Notes under the pieces: generated by a model
What the model saw: the letters and a program-made list of their open reading frames with translations, nothing else
Told to the model about the DNA's origin: nothing
Databases searched by the model: none
Shown here: positions 27,875 to 37,393 of the stretch, one piece after another
Layout: each line of letters opens with the position of its first letter
Position numbering within the stretch: the stretch's first letter is position 1
Translations under genes and position numbers: made by a program
Assembly: GCF_029223545.1 (NCBI RefSeq)
Contig: NZ_CP097870.1
Location: 3,658,001 to 3,722,000, forward strand
Source of the DNA: Thauera sp. GDN1
GTDB taxonomy: Bacteria; Pseudomonadota; Gammaproteobacteria; Burkholderiales; Rhodocyclaceae
Direction of reading: 5' to 3'
DNA: 64,000 bases

Positions 27875-28882
27875 TCAGCCAGCCAGAGCCTGACGCATCC
27901 GATAGATCAAGCCACGCGGGAAAGGCCTGAACGCTTTGTGGATGCGGATCCATACCTCCGACTCCGGCGCCGGTCGGTATAGCGTCTCGGCCCAGTGCGC
28001 AGCCCATGCCAAAGGATTGTAGATGTCCAGTACGCGGTGACGCGACTCGGCCACTGCAGCAATCTCCGTTTCGCTCTCCGGCCGTTCGAGCAAACGCTCG
28101 ATGCGATCCCCCGCGACCGCGAAGTCACCGCCATCGATAGCACAGTAGGCGTCGGGGGAAAAGAATGCATCCAGGTTAGGGCAGCCGAGGTAAACCGGAT
28201 ACGCCCAGCCCAGGTAGGCGTCGGCCAGTTTCTCGGTCCAATAGTTCTCGGCACAGGTATTTTCAAGCACCAACTGGTATCGATACGGCAGAATCGCATC
28301 CATCTTGTCGTCGATCGGCTGAAAACCGCGTCCAAAGTGAACGAGGCGATCTCCCAGGCGCTGCTTGAGATAATCGAGCAGAGCAAGGCGGTGGCGCTGG
28401 CCTTGCGTGAAGTTGGCGCTCGAACACACCACCGCGATACGATTCTCCTTCGGTGGCCGAGTGAGCGCCTTGAGATAGTCATATCCGAACCTATACGTGC
28501 GCGAACGCATGTCGAGTCCGACATGCCAGTTCAGCCCCGGCGCGCCGAGGATCAGGCCTGGATGACGCGACATCGGATGCGTGTCGAGCACATGCCCGAA
28601 CTGCCGGTAAAACCCCGGCGCATACAACTTCTTTTCCAGCGGCTCGCCCGCGATGAACAAGGTGTTCTGCGGCGCACAAACGAAACGATCATAGGGCCGC
28701 GCGTTCGCCAGCACGACTGCAAAGTCGGCCCGACCACCGGGCGGAGGATTCAGGTCGAACAAGCACCGCCCCCAGCGCATCGCCCCGCCCGGGCTCAACA
28801 AGGCCATGCCGCCAGGGGCCACGTCCATGTTGAGGCGGACTACAAGATCGCGATCGCTCGCGGGAGGTGCAGAGATCGACAT
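27875..28882 (-). CDS. Glycosyltransferase family 10 (fucosyltransferase-type) protein, convergent
   Basis: A 335-residue GT10 enzyme read leftward. It has [19 protein letters not shown] near residue 67, [20 protein letters not shown] near 205 and [19 protein letters not shown] near 230, the same core as the facing gene. It differs elsewhere, so this is not a recent copy. It diverges from gmd with a 138-base promoter gap. Probably uses GDP-L-fucose or a close relative made by the adjacent genes; the acceptor is unknown. Confidence 0.85.
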   Translation of the reverse strand: MSISAPPASDRDLVVRLNMDVAPGGMALLSPGGAMRWGRCLFDLNPPPGGRADFAVVLANARPYDRFVCAPQNTLFIAGEPLEKKLYAPGFYRQFGHVLDTHPMSRHPGLILGAPGLNWHVGLDMRSRTYRFGYDYLKALTRPPKENRIAVVCSSANFTQGQRHRLALLDYLKQRLGDRLVHFGRGFQPIDDKMDAILPYRYQLVLENTCAENYWTEKLADAYLGWAYPVYLGCPNLDAFFSPDAYCAIDGGDFAVAGDRIERLLERPESETEIAAVAESRHRVLDIYNPLAWAAHWAETLYRPAPESEVWIRIHKAFRPFPRGLIYRMRQALAG

Positions 28883-28902
28883 GAAGGTCCAGTGTGGTCG
28901 TT

Positions 28903-28930
28903 TTGTGCGCTCATGTGCCCGTGGGATAAT
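28903..28930 (+). promoter_or_regulatory. Candidate promoter for gmd
   Basis: TTGTGC (28903-28908), a 16-base spacer and GATAAT (28925-28930) resemble a sigma-70 promoter, about 90 bases before gmd. It lies in the divergent gap shared with the GT10 gene. Confidence 0.4.
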
Positions 28931-29020
28931 GCGGCGCCCCCTCAGGCACGGTCAGCGCAAATTGTAGCCCAGCCGACAGGGGCACCACTGAGCCACACCT
29001 CTCCAACCCGGTATGTACAC

Positions 29021-30142
29021 ATGACCCAAAAAGCCCTCGTCACCGGCATCACCGGCCAGGACGGCTCCTACCTCGCCGAATTCCTGCTCGCCAAAGGCTA
29101 CGAAGTCCACGGCATCAAGCGCCGCGCCTCGAGCTTCAACACACAGCGCATCGATCACATCTACCAGGATCCGCATACACCCAACCCGCGCATGGTCCTG
29201 CACTACGGCGACCTCACCGACTCGTCCAACCTCACCCGAATCCTGCAGCAGGTACAGCCCGACGAGGTCTACAACCTCGGGGCGCAGTCGCACGTGGCGG
29301 TGAGCTTCGAGTCGCCCGAGTACACCGCCGACGTCGACGCCATGGGCACGCTGCGCCTGCTCGAGGCCATCCGCCTGCTCGGCCTGGACAAGAAAACGCG
29401 CTTCTACCAGGCCTCCACCTCCGAGCTTTACGGCCTGGTGCAGGAGATCCCGCAGAAGGAAACCACCCCCTTCTACCCGCGCAGCCCCTACGCGGTGGCC
29501 AAGCTCTACGCCTACTGGATCACCGTGAACTACCGCGAGGCCTACGGCATGTACGCCTGCAACGGCATCCTCTTCAACCACGAGAGCCCGCGCCGCGGCG
29601 AGACCTTCGTCACCCGCAAGATCACGCGCGGCCTGGCCAACATCGCGCAGGGGCTGGAAGAGTGCCTCTACATGGGCAACATGGATGCACTGCGCGACTG
29701 GGGCCACGCCAAGGACTACGTGCGCATGCAGTGGATGATGCTGCAGCAGGATCAGCCGGAAGACTTCGTGATCGCCACCGGCGTGCAGTATTCGGTGCGC
29801 GAGTTCATCCGCTGGTCGGCGGCGGAGTTGGGCGTCACGCTGCGCTTCGAGGGCAAGGGCGTGGAAGAACATGCGGTCGTCGAACGTATCGAGGGTGACA
29901 AGGCGCCGGCCCTGAAAGCCGGCGATGTCATCGTGCGAGTCGACCCGCGCTACTTCCGCCCCGCCGAAGTCGAGACTCTGCTCGGCGATCCGACCAAGGC
30001 CAAGGAGAAGCTCGGCTGGACGCCGGAGATCACCGTGCAGGAGATGTGCGCGGAGATGGTGGCGGAAGACCTCAAGGTGGCGCAGCGGCATGCGTTCCTG
30101 AAGGCGCACGGGCACGACGTGCCGGTGGCCGTTGAAAAATGA
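29021..30142 (+). CDS. gmd: GDP-mannose 4,6-dehydratase
   Basis: Converts GDP-D-mannose to GDP-4-keto-6-deoxymannose, the first step to GDP-L-fucose. The 373-residue SDR enzyme has [19 protein letters not shown] (NAD(P) site), [18 protein letters not shown] (Ser/Thr and Glu), [17 protein letters not shown] with the YxxxK pair, and [18 protein letters not shown], all diagnostic of Gmd. The ATG at 29021 was chosen over a much longer frame that would overlap the GT10 gene. fcl follows after 40 bases holding a REP. Confidence 0.97.
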   Translation: MTQKALVTGITGQDGSYLAEFLLAKGYEVHGIKRRASSFNTQRIDHIYQDPHTPNPRMVLHYGDLTDSSNLTRILQQVQPDEVYNLGAQSHVAVSFESPEYTADVDAMGTLRLLEAIRLLGLDKKTRFYQASTSELYGLVQEIPQKETTPFYPRSPYAVAKLYAYWITVNYREAYGMYACNGILFNHESPRRGETFVTRKITRGLANIAQGLEECLYMGNMDALRDWGHAKDYVRMQWMMLQQDQPEDFVIATGVQYSVREFIRWSAAELGVTLRFEGKGVEEHAVVERIEGDKAPALKAGDVIVRVDPRYFRPAEVETLLGDPTKAKEKLGWTPEITVQEMCAEMVAEDLKVAQRHAFLKAHGHDVPVAVEK

Positions 30143-30154
30143 TGAACCTGGAGA

Positions 30155-30176
30155 TCGCGGCTGCCGCCGCTCCCAC
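30155..30176 (+). repeat. REP-like palindrome between gmd and fcl
   Basis: A single 22-base REP copy inside the gmd-fcl spacer, ending seven bases before the fcl start codon. It may form an mRNA hairpin that affects fcl translation or protects the gmd message. It lies where a ribosome-binding site is expected, and no clear Shine-Dalgarno is seen. Confidence 0.85.
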
Positions 30177-30182
30177 AGCAGA

Positions 30183-31151
30183 ATGAACCTCACCGACACC
30201 CTCTTCGTCGCCGGCCATCGTGGCATGGTCGGCTCGGCCATCGTGCGCCGGCTGCAGGCCCTGGGCTGCGCCAACATCCTCACCGCTGGCCGCGACGCGC
30301 TCGACCTCACCGACCAGCATGCGGTCAATGCCTTCTTCGCCGCCCATCGCATCGACCAGGTCTATCTGGCCGCGGCCAAGGTCGGCGGCATCCACGCCAA
30401 CAACACCTACCCGGCCGAGTTCATCCACCAGAACCTGATGATCGAGGCCAACATCATCCATGCCGCCCACACCCATGGGGTGAGCAAGCTGATGTTCCTC
30501 GGCTCGTCCTGCATCTACCCCAAGTTCGCCGAGCAGCCGATGACGGAAGAGGCGCTGCTCACCGGCCTGCTCGAGCCCACCAACGAGCCCTACGCCATCG
30601 CCAAGATCGCCGGCATCAAGCTGTGCGAGAGCTACAACCGCCAGTACGGGCGCGACTACCGCAGCGCCATGCCCACCAACCTCTACGGCCCGGGCGACAA
30701 CTTCCATCCCGAGAACAGCCACGTCATCCCCGCGCTGATGCGACGCATCCACGAGGCCAAGCTGGCCAAAGCGCCCGAGGTGGTGATCTGGGGCAGCGGC
30801 ACGCCGATGCGGGAGTTCCTGCATGTGGACGACCTCGCAGAAGCCGTCGTGCATCTGCAGAACATCCCGCAGGAACGCTACGCCAGCGAGACCGAGCCGA
30901 TGCGATCGCACATCAACGTCGGCACGGGCACGGATGTGACGATTCGCGAACTGGCGGAGACGCTGGTGGAAGTCATCGGTTACGAGGGCAAGCTGGTGTT
31001 CGACACCACCAAGCCGGACGGCACGCCGCGCAAGCTCATGGATGTGAGCCGGCTGGCGCGGCTGGGGTGGCAGGCGCGCATTTCACTTCAGGGCGGCCTG
31101 CAAGCAACCTATGCGTGGTTCCTGGCTCACCTCGACGCGGCAAGGACGTAG
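30183..31151 (+). CDS. fcl: GDP-L-fucose synthase
   Basis: Epimerises and reduces GDP-4-keto-6-deoxymannose to GDP-L-fucose with NADPH. The 322-residue protein has [39 protein letters not shown] with the catalytic Ser/Cys, [20 protein letters not shown] with YxxxK, and [20 protein letters not shown], all typical of Fcl/WcaG. ATG at 30183 is preferred to a longer start that would run through the REP. It completes the GDP-fucose pathway next to two GT10 genes. Confidence 0.96.
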   Translation: MNLTDTLFVAGHRGMVGSAIVRRLQALGCANILTAGRDALDLTDQHAVNAFFAAHRIDQVYLAAAKVGGIHANNTYPAEFIHQNLMIEANIIHAAHTHGVSKLMFLGSSCIYPKFAEQPMTEEALLTGLLEPTNEPYAIAKIAGIKLCESYNRQYGRDYRSAMPTNLYGPGDNFHPENSHVIPALMRRIHEAKLAKAPEVVIWGSGTPMREFLHVDDLAEAVVHLQNIPQERYASETEPMRSHINVGTGTDVTIRELAETLVEVIGYEGKLVFDTTKPDGTPRKLMDVSRLARLGWQARISLQGGLQATYAWFLAHLDAART

Positions 31152-31160
31152 CTGAGCAAG

Positions 31161-31177
31161 TGCAGGACTTGACCCCA
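31161..31177 (+). repeat. Direct repeat, left edge of a GNAT/DUF1778 TA cassette
   Basis: TGCAGGACTTGACCCCA, matching 15 of 17 bases of 32041-32057 in the same orientation. It ends eight bases past the toxin stop. A related copy in opposite orientation closes the ParE cassette at 50879-50895. Confidence 0.7.
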
Positions 31178-31184
31178 GCATCAT

Positions 31185-31691
31185 TCACGCCACCAGCAAC
31201 GCCTTCAGATCCTTGACCATCAAGAACAGGTGGTAAGGATCGGTCGGGCTTGGCTCGAACTCCCAGGACACATACCACTGCCGCGCCGCCTCATCCTTGG
31301 CGTGAACCAGCAAGCAACGAATGCCGGCAATGTCCGCGGCCTGGGCAGTGCGCAGAAGCGCGTCCTTCAGCAGCGCCTTGCCCAGCCCTCTGCCCTGGTG
31401 GTCCTTGTCTACGGCGAGTCGCGCCAGGATCATGACCGGCACCGGATGCCGGGCCAAGCCCTTCACAGCGCGTGCCGGCGCATCCTCCGGATCAACGCCA
31501 CCGACGGCCAGACTATAGAAGCCCACCACCTCGCCGCCTCGGCAACAAACGTAGGTTTGCGCGCTATTCGCCTTCTGGTTGACCAGCGCGTAGCGCTGCA
31601 GGAATTGGTCGAGTGCCGGATGCCCACACTCGAACGCCTCCACCGAATCCTCTGCCGAGAGCTTGCGGACCGGTTCATAGGCTGCACTCAA
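31185..31691 (-). CDS. GNAT acetyltransferase toxin (TacT/AtaT-like)
   Basis: A 168-residue GNAT protein of the toxin group that acetylates aminoacyl-tRNA and blocks translation. It has FECGHPALDQFLQRYALVNQ near residue 20, TYVCCRGGEVVGFYSLAVGG near 48, VMILARLAVDKDHQGRGLGK with the acetyl-CoA loop (Q/R-x-x-G-x-G/A) near 85, and AARQWYVSWEFEPSP near 140 with the conserved Tyr. The likely start is TTG at 31691, whose TTGA overlaps the antitoxin stop; no in-frame ATG or GTG gives the right N-terminus without running into the antitoxin gene. Confidence 0.88.
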   Translation of the reverse strand: MSAAYEPVRKLSAEDSVEAFECGHPALDQFLQRYALVNQKANSAQTYVCCRGGEVVGFYSLAVGGVDPEDAPARAVKGLARHPVPVMILARLAVDKDHQGRGLGKALLKDALLRTAQAADIAGIRCLLVHAKDEAARQWYVSWEFEPSPTDPYHLFLMVKDLKALLVA

Positions 31692-31966
31692 TCCAGAACT
31701 CCCGGCTCGCCGAGCAGCTTCTTCAGGCGCGGCTTGGCCTGCACCGGACGATCCAGCGCTTGCTGAAAGGCCTGCCACTCTTCATCGTTCAACACGAAGT
31801 GACGACGATCCGCCAGGGCCTGGTTGGCGGCGGTCACCCCGGCATCGAGCAGGAACTCGCTGACGTTCTTGTGGCACGAGCGCGCTGCCTCTTGCAGCAA
31901 CTGTTTGACGGCGCTGCTGGCGCGGACATCGATCCGTTCGGTTTTGGAGGGGTTCAAGGCGCTCAT
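31688..31966 (-). CDS. DUF1778-family antitoxin (TacA-like)
   Basis: A 92-residue antitoxin with a ribbon-helix-helix N-terminus (SKTERIDVRASSAVKQLLQE, CHKNVSEFLLDAGVTAANQA). The C-terminal tail DEEWQAFQQALDRPVQ and KPRLKKLL is typical of DUF1778 proteins that neutralise GNAT toxins. It precedes and overlaps the toxin gene, the normal order. Its upstream gap of about 230 bases to wzz holds a direct repeat but no gene. Confidence 0.9.
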   Translation of the reverse strand: MSALNPSKTERIDVRASSAVKQLLQEAARSCHKNVSEFLLDAGVTAANQALADRRHFVLNDEEWQAFQQALDRPVQAKPRLKKLLGEPGVLD

Positions 31967-32040
31967 GGCAACTCCTATCTTCTGAGACGAGCCTCATCAT
32001 AACGTCCGGATAACGTACTGACAATCAAGGCATAAGGAAA

Positions 32041-32057
32041 TGCAAGGCTTGACCCCA
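32041..32057 (+). repeat. Direct repeat, right edge of the GNAT/DUF1778 cassette
   Basis: TGCAAGGCTTGACCCCA, 15 of 17 bases as in 31161-31177 and in the same orientation, 75 bases outside the antitoxin start. The TA pair is therefore bracketed by direct repeats about 880 bases apart. Confidence 0.7.
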
Positions 32058-32196
32058 CCGCCCCCTGCGAGAAGCGCCCCACGCGCAAAGTGCCTCGACC
32101 GAAGTTCCCCACTGCACAAAACTATTACGTTCGTCCAGTTTCTGCCTGCGGCACTCAAGTGAGATAATCCGGGTTTCCCCGAATGACCTCCCCGCC

Positions 32197-33042
32197 ATGC
32201 CGACCTCCCAGCCGCCTACCCAGCCTTACGATGACGACGAGATCAGCCTGATCGAGCTCTGGCAGATCCTCGCCCGGCGAAAGGCGCTCATCCTGGCCTG
32301 TTTCGTCCTCTGTCTGGCCGGGGGCGCGGCATTCGCGTTCCTCAAGGCGCCCGTCTATGAGGCCAGCGTCAAGCTGCGGATCGGCCAGGTGAAGGGTGAC
32401 GACGCTGCGCCGCCGGTGATGCTCGAAAATGCCGAGGAACTCTCATCCCGCATCCTCACCCAGTACGGCGAGGACGTCGCCACAGGCGTCAAGCGCGAAC
32501 GCCCCTTCATTACCACCGCGAGCGTGCAGAAGGGCGTGACGACCACCGTCCAGCTCACCGCCGAGGGCGATAGCCCCGAAGACGCGGCGCGCCTGCTCGA
32601 CGACGTGGTCAAGGGCGTGCAGAAAACGCACACGACCATGTTCGAGGACAACCTCAAGCCCATCGCCGAGCGCCTCAAGAGCCTGGACGAGCAGCGCACC
32701 GCGCTGCAGCAGCAATACGCCGACCTCACTCAGCTCGCCGAGAAGCTCAAGGATCGCGACAACGTCCAGGCTTCCCTGCTCATGATCGAACGCAGTCCGA
32801 TCACCAACTCGCTCGATCAGCAAGCGACCGAGCGGCTGCGTCTGTCCCAGCAGATGACACCGCCTGCGACCCGCCCCACCGAACTGATCGGCGAGATCAC
32901 CGCACCCGCCAAACCCTCCAAGCCCAAGAAGGCGTTGGTGCTCGCCCTCGCCGCCGTACTGGGAATGATGGGGGGCGTGATGCTCGCCTTCGTCGCCGAA
33001 TTCGTCGCGAAAGCCAAGGCGAACGCAGCCGCAAAGGCCTGA
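32197..33042 (+). CDS. Chain-length determinant (Wzz) family protein
   Basis: A 281-residue polysaccharide co-polymerase. It has the N-terminal Wzz stretch DDEISLIELWQILARRKALI, a first membrane helix (about residues 30-50), a periplasmic coiled domain (LKPIAERLKSLDEQRTALQQ near 150) and a second membrane helix near residue 250 after TAPAKPSKPKK. No tyrosine kinase domain is fused. Such proteins set O-antigen chain length together with Wzy. It begins the O-antigen block and is only five bases from the broken glmS. A weak GATAAT lies at 32163-32168. Confidence 0.85.
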   Translation: MPTSQPPTQPYDDDEISLIELWQILARRKALILACFVLCLAGGAAFAFLKAPVYEASVKLRIGQVKGDDAAPPVMLENAEELSSRILTQYGEDVATGVKRERPFITTASVQKGVTTTVQLTAEGDSPEDAARLLDDVVKGVQKTHTTMFEDNLKPIAERLKSLDEQRTALQQQYADLTQLAEKLKDRDNVQASLLMIERSPITNSLDQQATERLRLSQQMTPPATRPTELIGEITAPAKPSKPKKALVLALAAVLGMMGGVMLAFVAEFVAKAKANAAAKA

Positions 33043-33047
33043 CCCCC

Positions 33048-34010
33048 ATGTGCGGAATCGTCGCTGCCGTCTCGCCGGCCGCCAATATCGTCCCGGTCCT
33101 GCTCGAAGGCCTGCGCAAGCTCGAATACCGCGGCTATGACTCGGCCGGTATCGCCGTGCTCAACGGCACCGGCGTCCAGCGCGTGCGTACGGCCGGCCGC
33201 GTGGCGGAGCTGGCGGCTGCGAGCGAAGGCGTCGCGGCCCATGCCGGCATCGCCCACACGCGCTGGGCCACCCACGGCGCGCCGAGCGAGCGCAACGCCC
33301 ATCCGCACGTCTCGGGCGGCATCGCCGTCGTGCATAACGGCATCATCGAGAACCACGAGGCCCTGCGCAGCACGCTCAGCACCCAGGGCTACGTCTTCAC
33401 ATCGGACACCGACACCGAAACCATCGCGCACCTGGTCGAGGCCGAGCTGCGCACGCGGCCCGACCTTTTCGACGCCGTGCTCGCCGCCACCCGCCAACTG
33501 GTCGGCGCCTACGCCATCGCCGTCATCGACGAGCGCCAGCCGGGCAAGGTCGTCGTCGCGCGCGAAGGCTCGCCGCTACTGCTCGGCCTGGTCGAGGACG
33601 GCGCACATGCCGGGCACTACGCCGCGTCCGACGCCTCTGCCCTGCTGCAGGTCACGCGCAAGCTCATCTACCTGGAAAACGGCGACATCGCCGAGCTCAC
33701 CGCCGACCGCCTGCGCATCGCCGACGCCAGCGGCGCGCCCGTCGAGCGCCCGGTCGTCGTCTCGCAGCTCTCCGCCGACGCGGTCGAGCTGGGCCAGTAC
33801 CGCCACTACATGCAGAAGGAGATCTTCGAGCAGCCCGAGGCGCTGGCCAACACGCTCGAGCTCATCAGCGCCGGTAGTCGGCTGCAGGATCTCGGGCCGA
33901 ACATCCACGACTGGACATTGAACATCGCCCGACGAAAGCCTGCTCTGCAAGATCAAGGAAGTATCGGCCCGCGGCGGCGAGCCTTACGTCGTTGCAACCT
34001 CAGGCAACAA
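33048..34010 (+). pseudogene. glmS: Glucosamine-6-phosphate synthase remnant with internal deletion
   Basis: The N-terminal glutaminase domain is intact: MCGIVAAVSPAANIVPVLLE with the N-terminal Cys nucleophile, EYRGYDSAGIAV, HTRWATHGAPSERNAHPH and HYMQKEIFEQPEAL near 245. Homology ends near residue 285 (SRLQDLGPNIHDW). From 33928, in the +1 frame, a piece of the extreme C-terminal part appears (PDESLLCKIKEVSARGGEPY), matching the segment that precedes the last 55 residues of GlmS. About 250 codons holding both sugar-isomerase domains are missing and the rest of the tail is lost. An open frame continues to 34085 but encodes junk. Functional GlmS must be elsewhere. Confidence 0.85.
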
Positions 34011-34128
34011 CTTCAACGCGACCGTCCAAATCGTTGTAGTAACGAGGCTTTCGGAACATTTCAGCGCCGGGCCGTCCGCGTTTAATTTGGGGCTGGAATT
34101 GCCGATGTTGTTCGCAAAGCCTACTCAT

Positions 34129-34150
34129 TTGACCAAAGCGGTCAATTTTT
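34129..34150 (+). terminator. Short hairpin with T-run before rmlB
   Basis: TTGACC (34129-34134) and GGTCAA (34140-34145) form a 6-base stem with loop AAAGC, followed by TTTTT. It could terminate the broken glmS transcript or be an operator for the rml genes. It is weak by intrinsic-terminator standards. Confidence 0.35.
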
Positions 34151-34171
34151 GAATAAACATTCCGACCAGAC

Positions 34172-35236
34172 ATGAAAATACTGATCACTGGCGGCGCAGG
34201 CTTCATCGGGTCTGCCGTTATTCGCCATATCCTTAACAACACGACAGATAGCGTCGTGAACGTAGATAAGCTGACTTATGCAGGCAACCTAGAGTCGCTA
34301 GAAACAGTCAGCACCAATGCTCGTTATGCATATGAAAAGGTCGATATCTGCCACCGCAGCGAGTTGGATCGCGTGTTTCGCGAACACCAACCCGACGCAG
34401 TGATGCATCTCGCCGCCGAATCGCATGTCGACCGCTCGATCGACGGTCCTGCCGCATTCATCGAGACCAACATCGTTGGCACTTACACCCTTCTCGAGGC
34501 CACACGCGCTTATTGGAATAGCCTAGAAGAGGACGGCCACGAGCGCTTCCGCTTCCACCACATCTCCACGGACGAGGTCTATGGCGACCTTGAAGGTCCC
34601 GAGGATCTCTTTACCGAAACCACGCCCTACGCCCCTAGTTCGCCGTACTCCGCTAGCAAGGCCAGTTCCGATCATTTGGTGCGCGCCTGGCGCCGCACCT
34701 ACGGTCTACCCACCCTTGTCACAAACTGCTCGAACAATTATGGCCCCTATCATTTTCCGGAGAAGCTCATTCCGTTGATGATCCTCAACGCCTTGGACGG
34801 CAAACCATTGCCTATCTACGGAAAAGGCAATCAAGTACGCGACTGGCTCTACGTTGAAGACCACGCCCGCGCATTATACAAGGTAGTCACGGATGGCGTA
34901 GTGGGCGAAACTTATAATATTGGGGGTCACAACGAGAAGCGCAACATTGACGTTGTACGGGCACTTTGCGCCCTACTCGATGAACTTGCACCCATAAAAC
35001 CCTCTGGAGTGAAGCACTTTGAGGATCTCATCACTTACGTACAGGACCGGCCCGGCCACGATCTGCGATACGCCATCGACGCTAGCAAGATCAAGCGCGA
35101 ATTAGGATGGACTCCGAAAGAGACATTTGAAAGCGGTATTCGCAAGACAGTCCAGTGGTATCTCGGCAATTTAGACTGGGCGCGCAGAGTACAAGATGGA
35201 TCTTATCAACGCGAACGACTAGGCGTTACGGCATGA
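34172..35236 (+). CDS. rfbB: dTDP-glucose 4,6-dehydratase
   Basis: Second step toward dTDP-L-rhamnose and other dTDP-6-deoxysugars. The 354-residue SDR enzyme has [90 protein letters not shown] with YxxxK, and [20 protein letters not shown]. All are standard RmlB signatures at standard length. It is first of three genes joined by 4-base overlaps. The DNA is clearly less GC-rich than the flanking genes, suggesting transfer. Confidence 0.97.
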   Translation: MKILITGGAGFIGSAVIRHILNNTTDSVVNVDKLTYAGNLESLETVSTNARYAYEKVDICHRSELDRVFREHQPDAVMHLAAESHVDRSIDGPAAFIETNIVGTYTLLEATRAYWNSLEEDGHERFRFHHISTDEVYGDLEGPEDLFTETTPYAPSSPYSASKASSDHLVRAWRRTYGLPTLVTNCSNNYGPYHFPEKLIPLMILNALDGKPLPIYGKGNQVRDWLYVEDHARALYKVVTDGVVGETYNIGGHNEKRNIDVVRALCALLDELAPIKPSGVKHFEDLITYVQDRPGHDLRYAIDASKIKRELGWTPKETFESGIRKTVQWYLGNLDWARRVQDGSYQRERLGVTA

Positions 35237-36123
35237 ACATGAATCGAAAAGGCATCATCCTCGCTGGCGGCTCTGGAACCCGCCTGCACCCAGCGACGCT
35301 TGCGATAAGCAAGCAACTGCTGCCGGTGTTCGACAAACCAATGATCTACTATCCACTTAGCACTCTGATGCTGGCTGGAATCCGCGAGATTCTAATTATA
35401 TCGACACCTCAGGACACACCTCGCTTTCAACAACTCTTGGGCAACGGCGATCGGTGGGGACTGAACCTAGACTACGCGGTACAACCCTCACCCGACGGGC
35501 TAGCACAGGCATTTATCATCGGCGAGTCCTTCATTGGACGTGATCAGTCTGCACTCGTGCTCGGTGACAACATTTTCTACGGCCACGACTTTCACCGGTT
35601 ACTTGGTAGCGCGATGCGGCGCACCAAAGGCGCGAGTGTTTTTGCTTATCACGTCAACGATCCCGAGCGCTACGGCGTCGCCGAGTTCGATACCAATGGC
35701 AAGGTCTTGTCGCTCGAAGAGAAACCCGCACAGCCTAAGTCAAGTTACGCAGTCACCGGTCTGTACTTTTACGACGACCAAGTCGTTGAACTGGCGAAGA
35801 GCTTGACCCCCTCCCCAAGGGGAGAGCTGGAGATTACCGACCTCAATCGTCTTTATCTCGAACAAGGATCCCTTAGCGTTGAGATCATGGGCCGCGGTTA
35901 CGCTTGGCTCGATACCGGCACCCATGAGTCTCTGCTTGACGCCAGCCAATTCATTGCCACGCTGGAACATCGCCAAGGGCTCAAGGTCGCCTGTCCAGAA
36001 GAAATTGCATTCCGTAAAGGCTGGATCAATGCAGGCCAACTCGACACACTCTCTCAGCCGCTTCTCAAAAACGCTTACGGCCGCTATCTGCAACGCCTGC
36101 TGAACGAGGCTCCGTCCCAATGA
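35233..36123 (+). CDS. rfbA: Glucose-1-phosphate thymidylyltransferase
   Basis: Makes dTDP-glucose from dTTP and glucose-1-phosphate. The 296-residue protein has the nucleotide-binding [53 protein letters not shown] and [20 protein letters not shown]. The catalytic-region [13 protein letters not shown] and [16 protein letters not shown] follow. The ATG at 35233 overlaps the rmlB stop. Normal length for RmlA. Member of the transferred rml cluster. Confidence 0.97.
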   Translation: MNMNRKGIILAGGSGTRLHPATLAISKQLLPVFDKPMIYYPLSTLMLAGIREILIISTPQDTPRFQQLLGNGDRWGLNLDYAVQPSPDGLAQAFIIGESFIGRDQSALVLGDNIFYGHDFHRLLGSAMRRTKGASVFAYHVNDPERYGVAEFDTNGKVLSLEEKPAQPKSSYAVTGLYFYDDQVVELAKSLTPSPRGELEITDLNRLYLEQGSLSVEIMGRGYAWLDTGTHESLLDASQFIATLEHRQGLKVACPEEIAFRKGWINAGQLDTLSQPLLKNAYGRYLQRLLNEAPSQ

Positions 36124-36701
36124 AAGCAAAACGTCTCGCCATTCCTGATGTAGTGCTATTTGAGCCAACGATATTCGGTGACGATCGTGGATTTTTCTTA
36201 GAAAGCTTCAATCAACGAGTCTTTGAGGACGCTACGGGCCTGCAGCGCCAGTTCGTTCAGGATAACCACTCGCGCTCTAGCAAAGGTGTGCTGCGCGGCT
36301 TGCATTATCAAATCCAGAAACCGCAAGGGAAACTCGTCCGCGTTACCAATGGCGTGGTGTTCGACGTGGCCGTCGATATTAGACAATCCTCCCCAACTTT
36401 CGGCAGGTGGGTAAGTGCGATGCTATCGGCGGAAAATAAACATCAACTTTGGATACCTGAAGGCTTTGCACATGGCTTCTTTGTACTCTCCGAATTTGCC
36501 GATTTCCTCTACAAGACCACAGAGTATTACTCACCACAGAACGAGCGATGCATTGTGTGGAACGACTCAGATCTGAATATTCATTGGCCAATATTAGAAC
36601 ATGGCATCGCCACACCAAAACTATCTGAAAAGGACACTAAAGGCCTAAGATTGATCGAAGCATGCCCGCCGGGCCAACCGATTAATCCAACGACCGATTA
36701 G
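36120..36701 (+). CDS. rfbC: dTDP-4-dehydrorhamnose 3,5-epimerase
   Basis: Epimerises C3 and C5 of dTDP-4-keto-6-deoxyglucose. The 193-residue cupin protein has [40 protein letters not shown] with the catalytic His region, [20 protein letters not shown] and [20 protein letters not shown]. Length is slightly above the usual 180-185. It overlaps rmlA by four bases. The expected partner rmlD (the final reductase) is not in the window, so the pathway to dTDP-L-rhamnose is incomplete here. Confidence 0.96.
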   Translation: MKAKRLAIPDVVLFEPTIFGDDRGFFLESFNQRVFEDATGLQRQFVQDNHSRSSKGVLRGLHYQIQKPQGKLVRVTNGVVFDVAVDIRQSSPTFGRWVSAMLSAENKHQLWIPEGFAHGFFVLSEFADFLYKTTEYYSPQNERCIVWNDSDLNIHWPILEHGIATPKLSEKDTKGLRLIEACPPGQPINPTTD

Positions 36702-37393
36702 GTTACTTCATAGCCAAGCACAGGATGCAGTTCGCAGATAAACATTCTTTGCAAACGACGCTGTGACGGAGGCAGACGTTTGTAGCGCGATGTTGAGTTC
36801 CTTTCGACACTCGTCTTGGACCGCACGGCCCGGCTACTCCATGACGTGGATCAGCCCTAATTTCGGCCGGTAGTCCGTAACCGCCATCAACGCACGCCGC
36901 TGCTGTCGGCAACAAGTAAACAGGGTGCGTTGCGCCGCCCGTCCCTCAAGGGCGCGTCAATGCATGACGCATCACCCTCTTCTTGAAAAATATGCTCTTG
37001 CATGTTTCCGCCAAAGTACTCCTGAGCGTCGGCAGTCGGTATGCACATTACCCTAGCCCTCTCCGCGAGTGGGTTATTGAAAGCGGTGAGCAGATCAAAG
37101 TACTTTACCAACCCGCTCGCACACACATTCTGAAGTGCAACCCCGAGGGGCACTCATAACTCATGACAGCGTCGCAATCCGTATCGACTACCAGGACCGG
37201 GCCACGCTTCTCTTGAGGGACGTGCTCCCGAGCAATCCATTGCCCTACGCCTGACGGATCACGTACGGGATTCGTCGCTCGTGCGTGCACTCAGTACACT
37301 CTGCAAGTCATCAACTTTATCTCCGGTTAATGATCGGCTATCCAAACAATTAACTACAAACTGAACCAGCACGACGGACTCGCTAAAATCCAA
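36702..37393. other. 692-base stretch without a recognisable gene
   Basis: Lies between rmlC and wzx. On the minus strand two short open frames (about 36887-37153 and 37105-37290) overlap in different frames and would join by one frameshift into roughly 130 residues, including GPVLVVDTDCDAVMSYECPS and YFGGNMQEHIFQEEG. I do not recognise the product. The stretch may be the decayed remains of a gene, for instance at the position where rmlD would be expected, but no rmlD motif is seen on either strand. A promoter for wzx probably lies near its right end. Confidence 0.5.

Noticed and set aside
27995..29020. An N-terminal extension of Gmd by about 340 residues
   Set aside because: It is the antisense shadow of the leftward GT10 gene; Gmd homology starts at 29021.
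33048..34085. A 345-residue glutaminase-only protein as a normal gene
   Set aside because: The last 60 residues are non-homologous and a displaced piece of the GlmS C-terminus lies in another frame, so deletion is the simpler reading.
33048..34171. Tn7-type attachment at glmS
   Set aside because: The end of glmS used by Tn7 is missing and no Tn7 genes or end repeats are present; the break is internal.
36887..37290. A small gene between rmlC and wzx
   Set aside because: Only two short overlapping minus-strand frames with no recognisable motif; better described as unassigned or decayed DNA.
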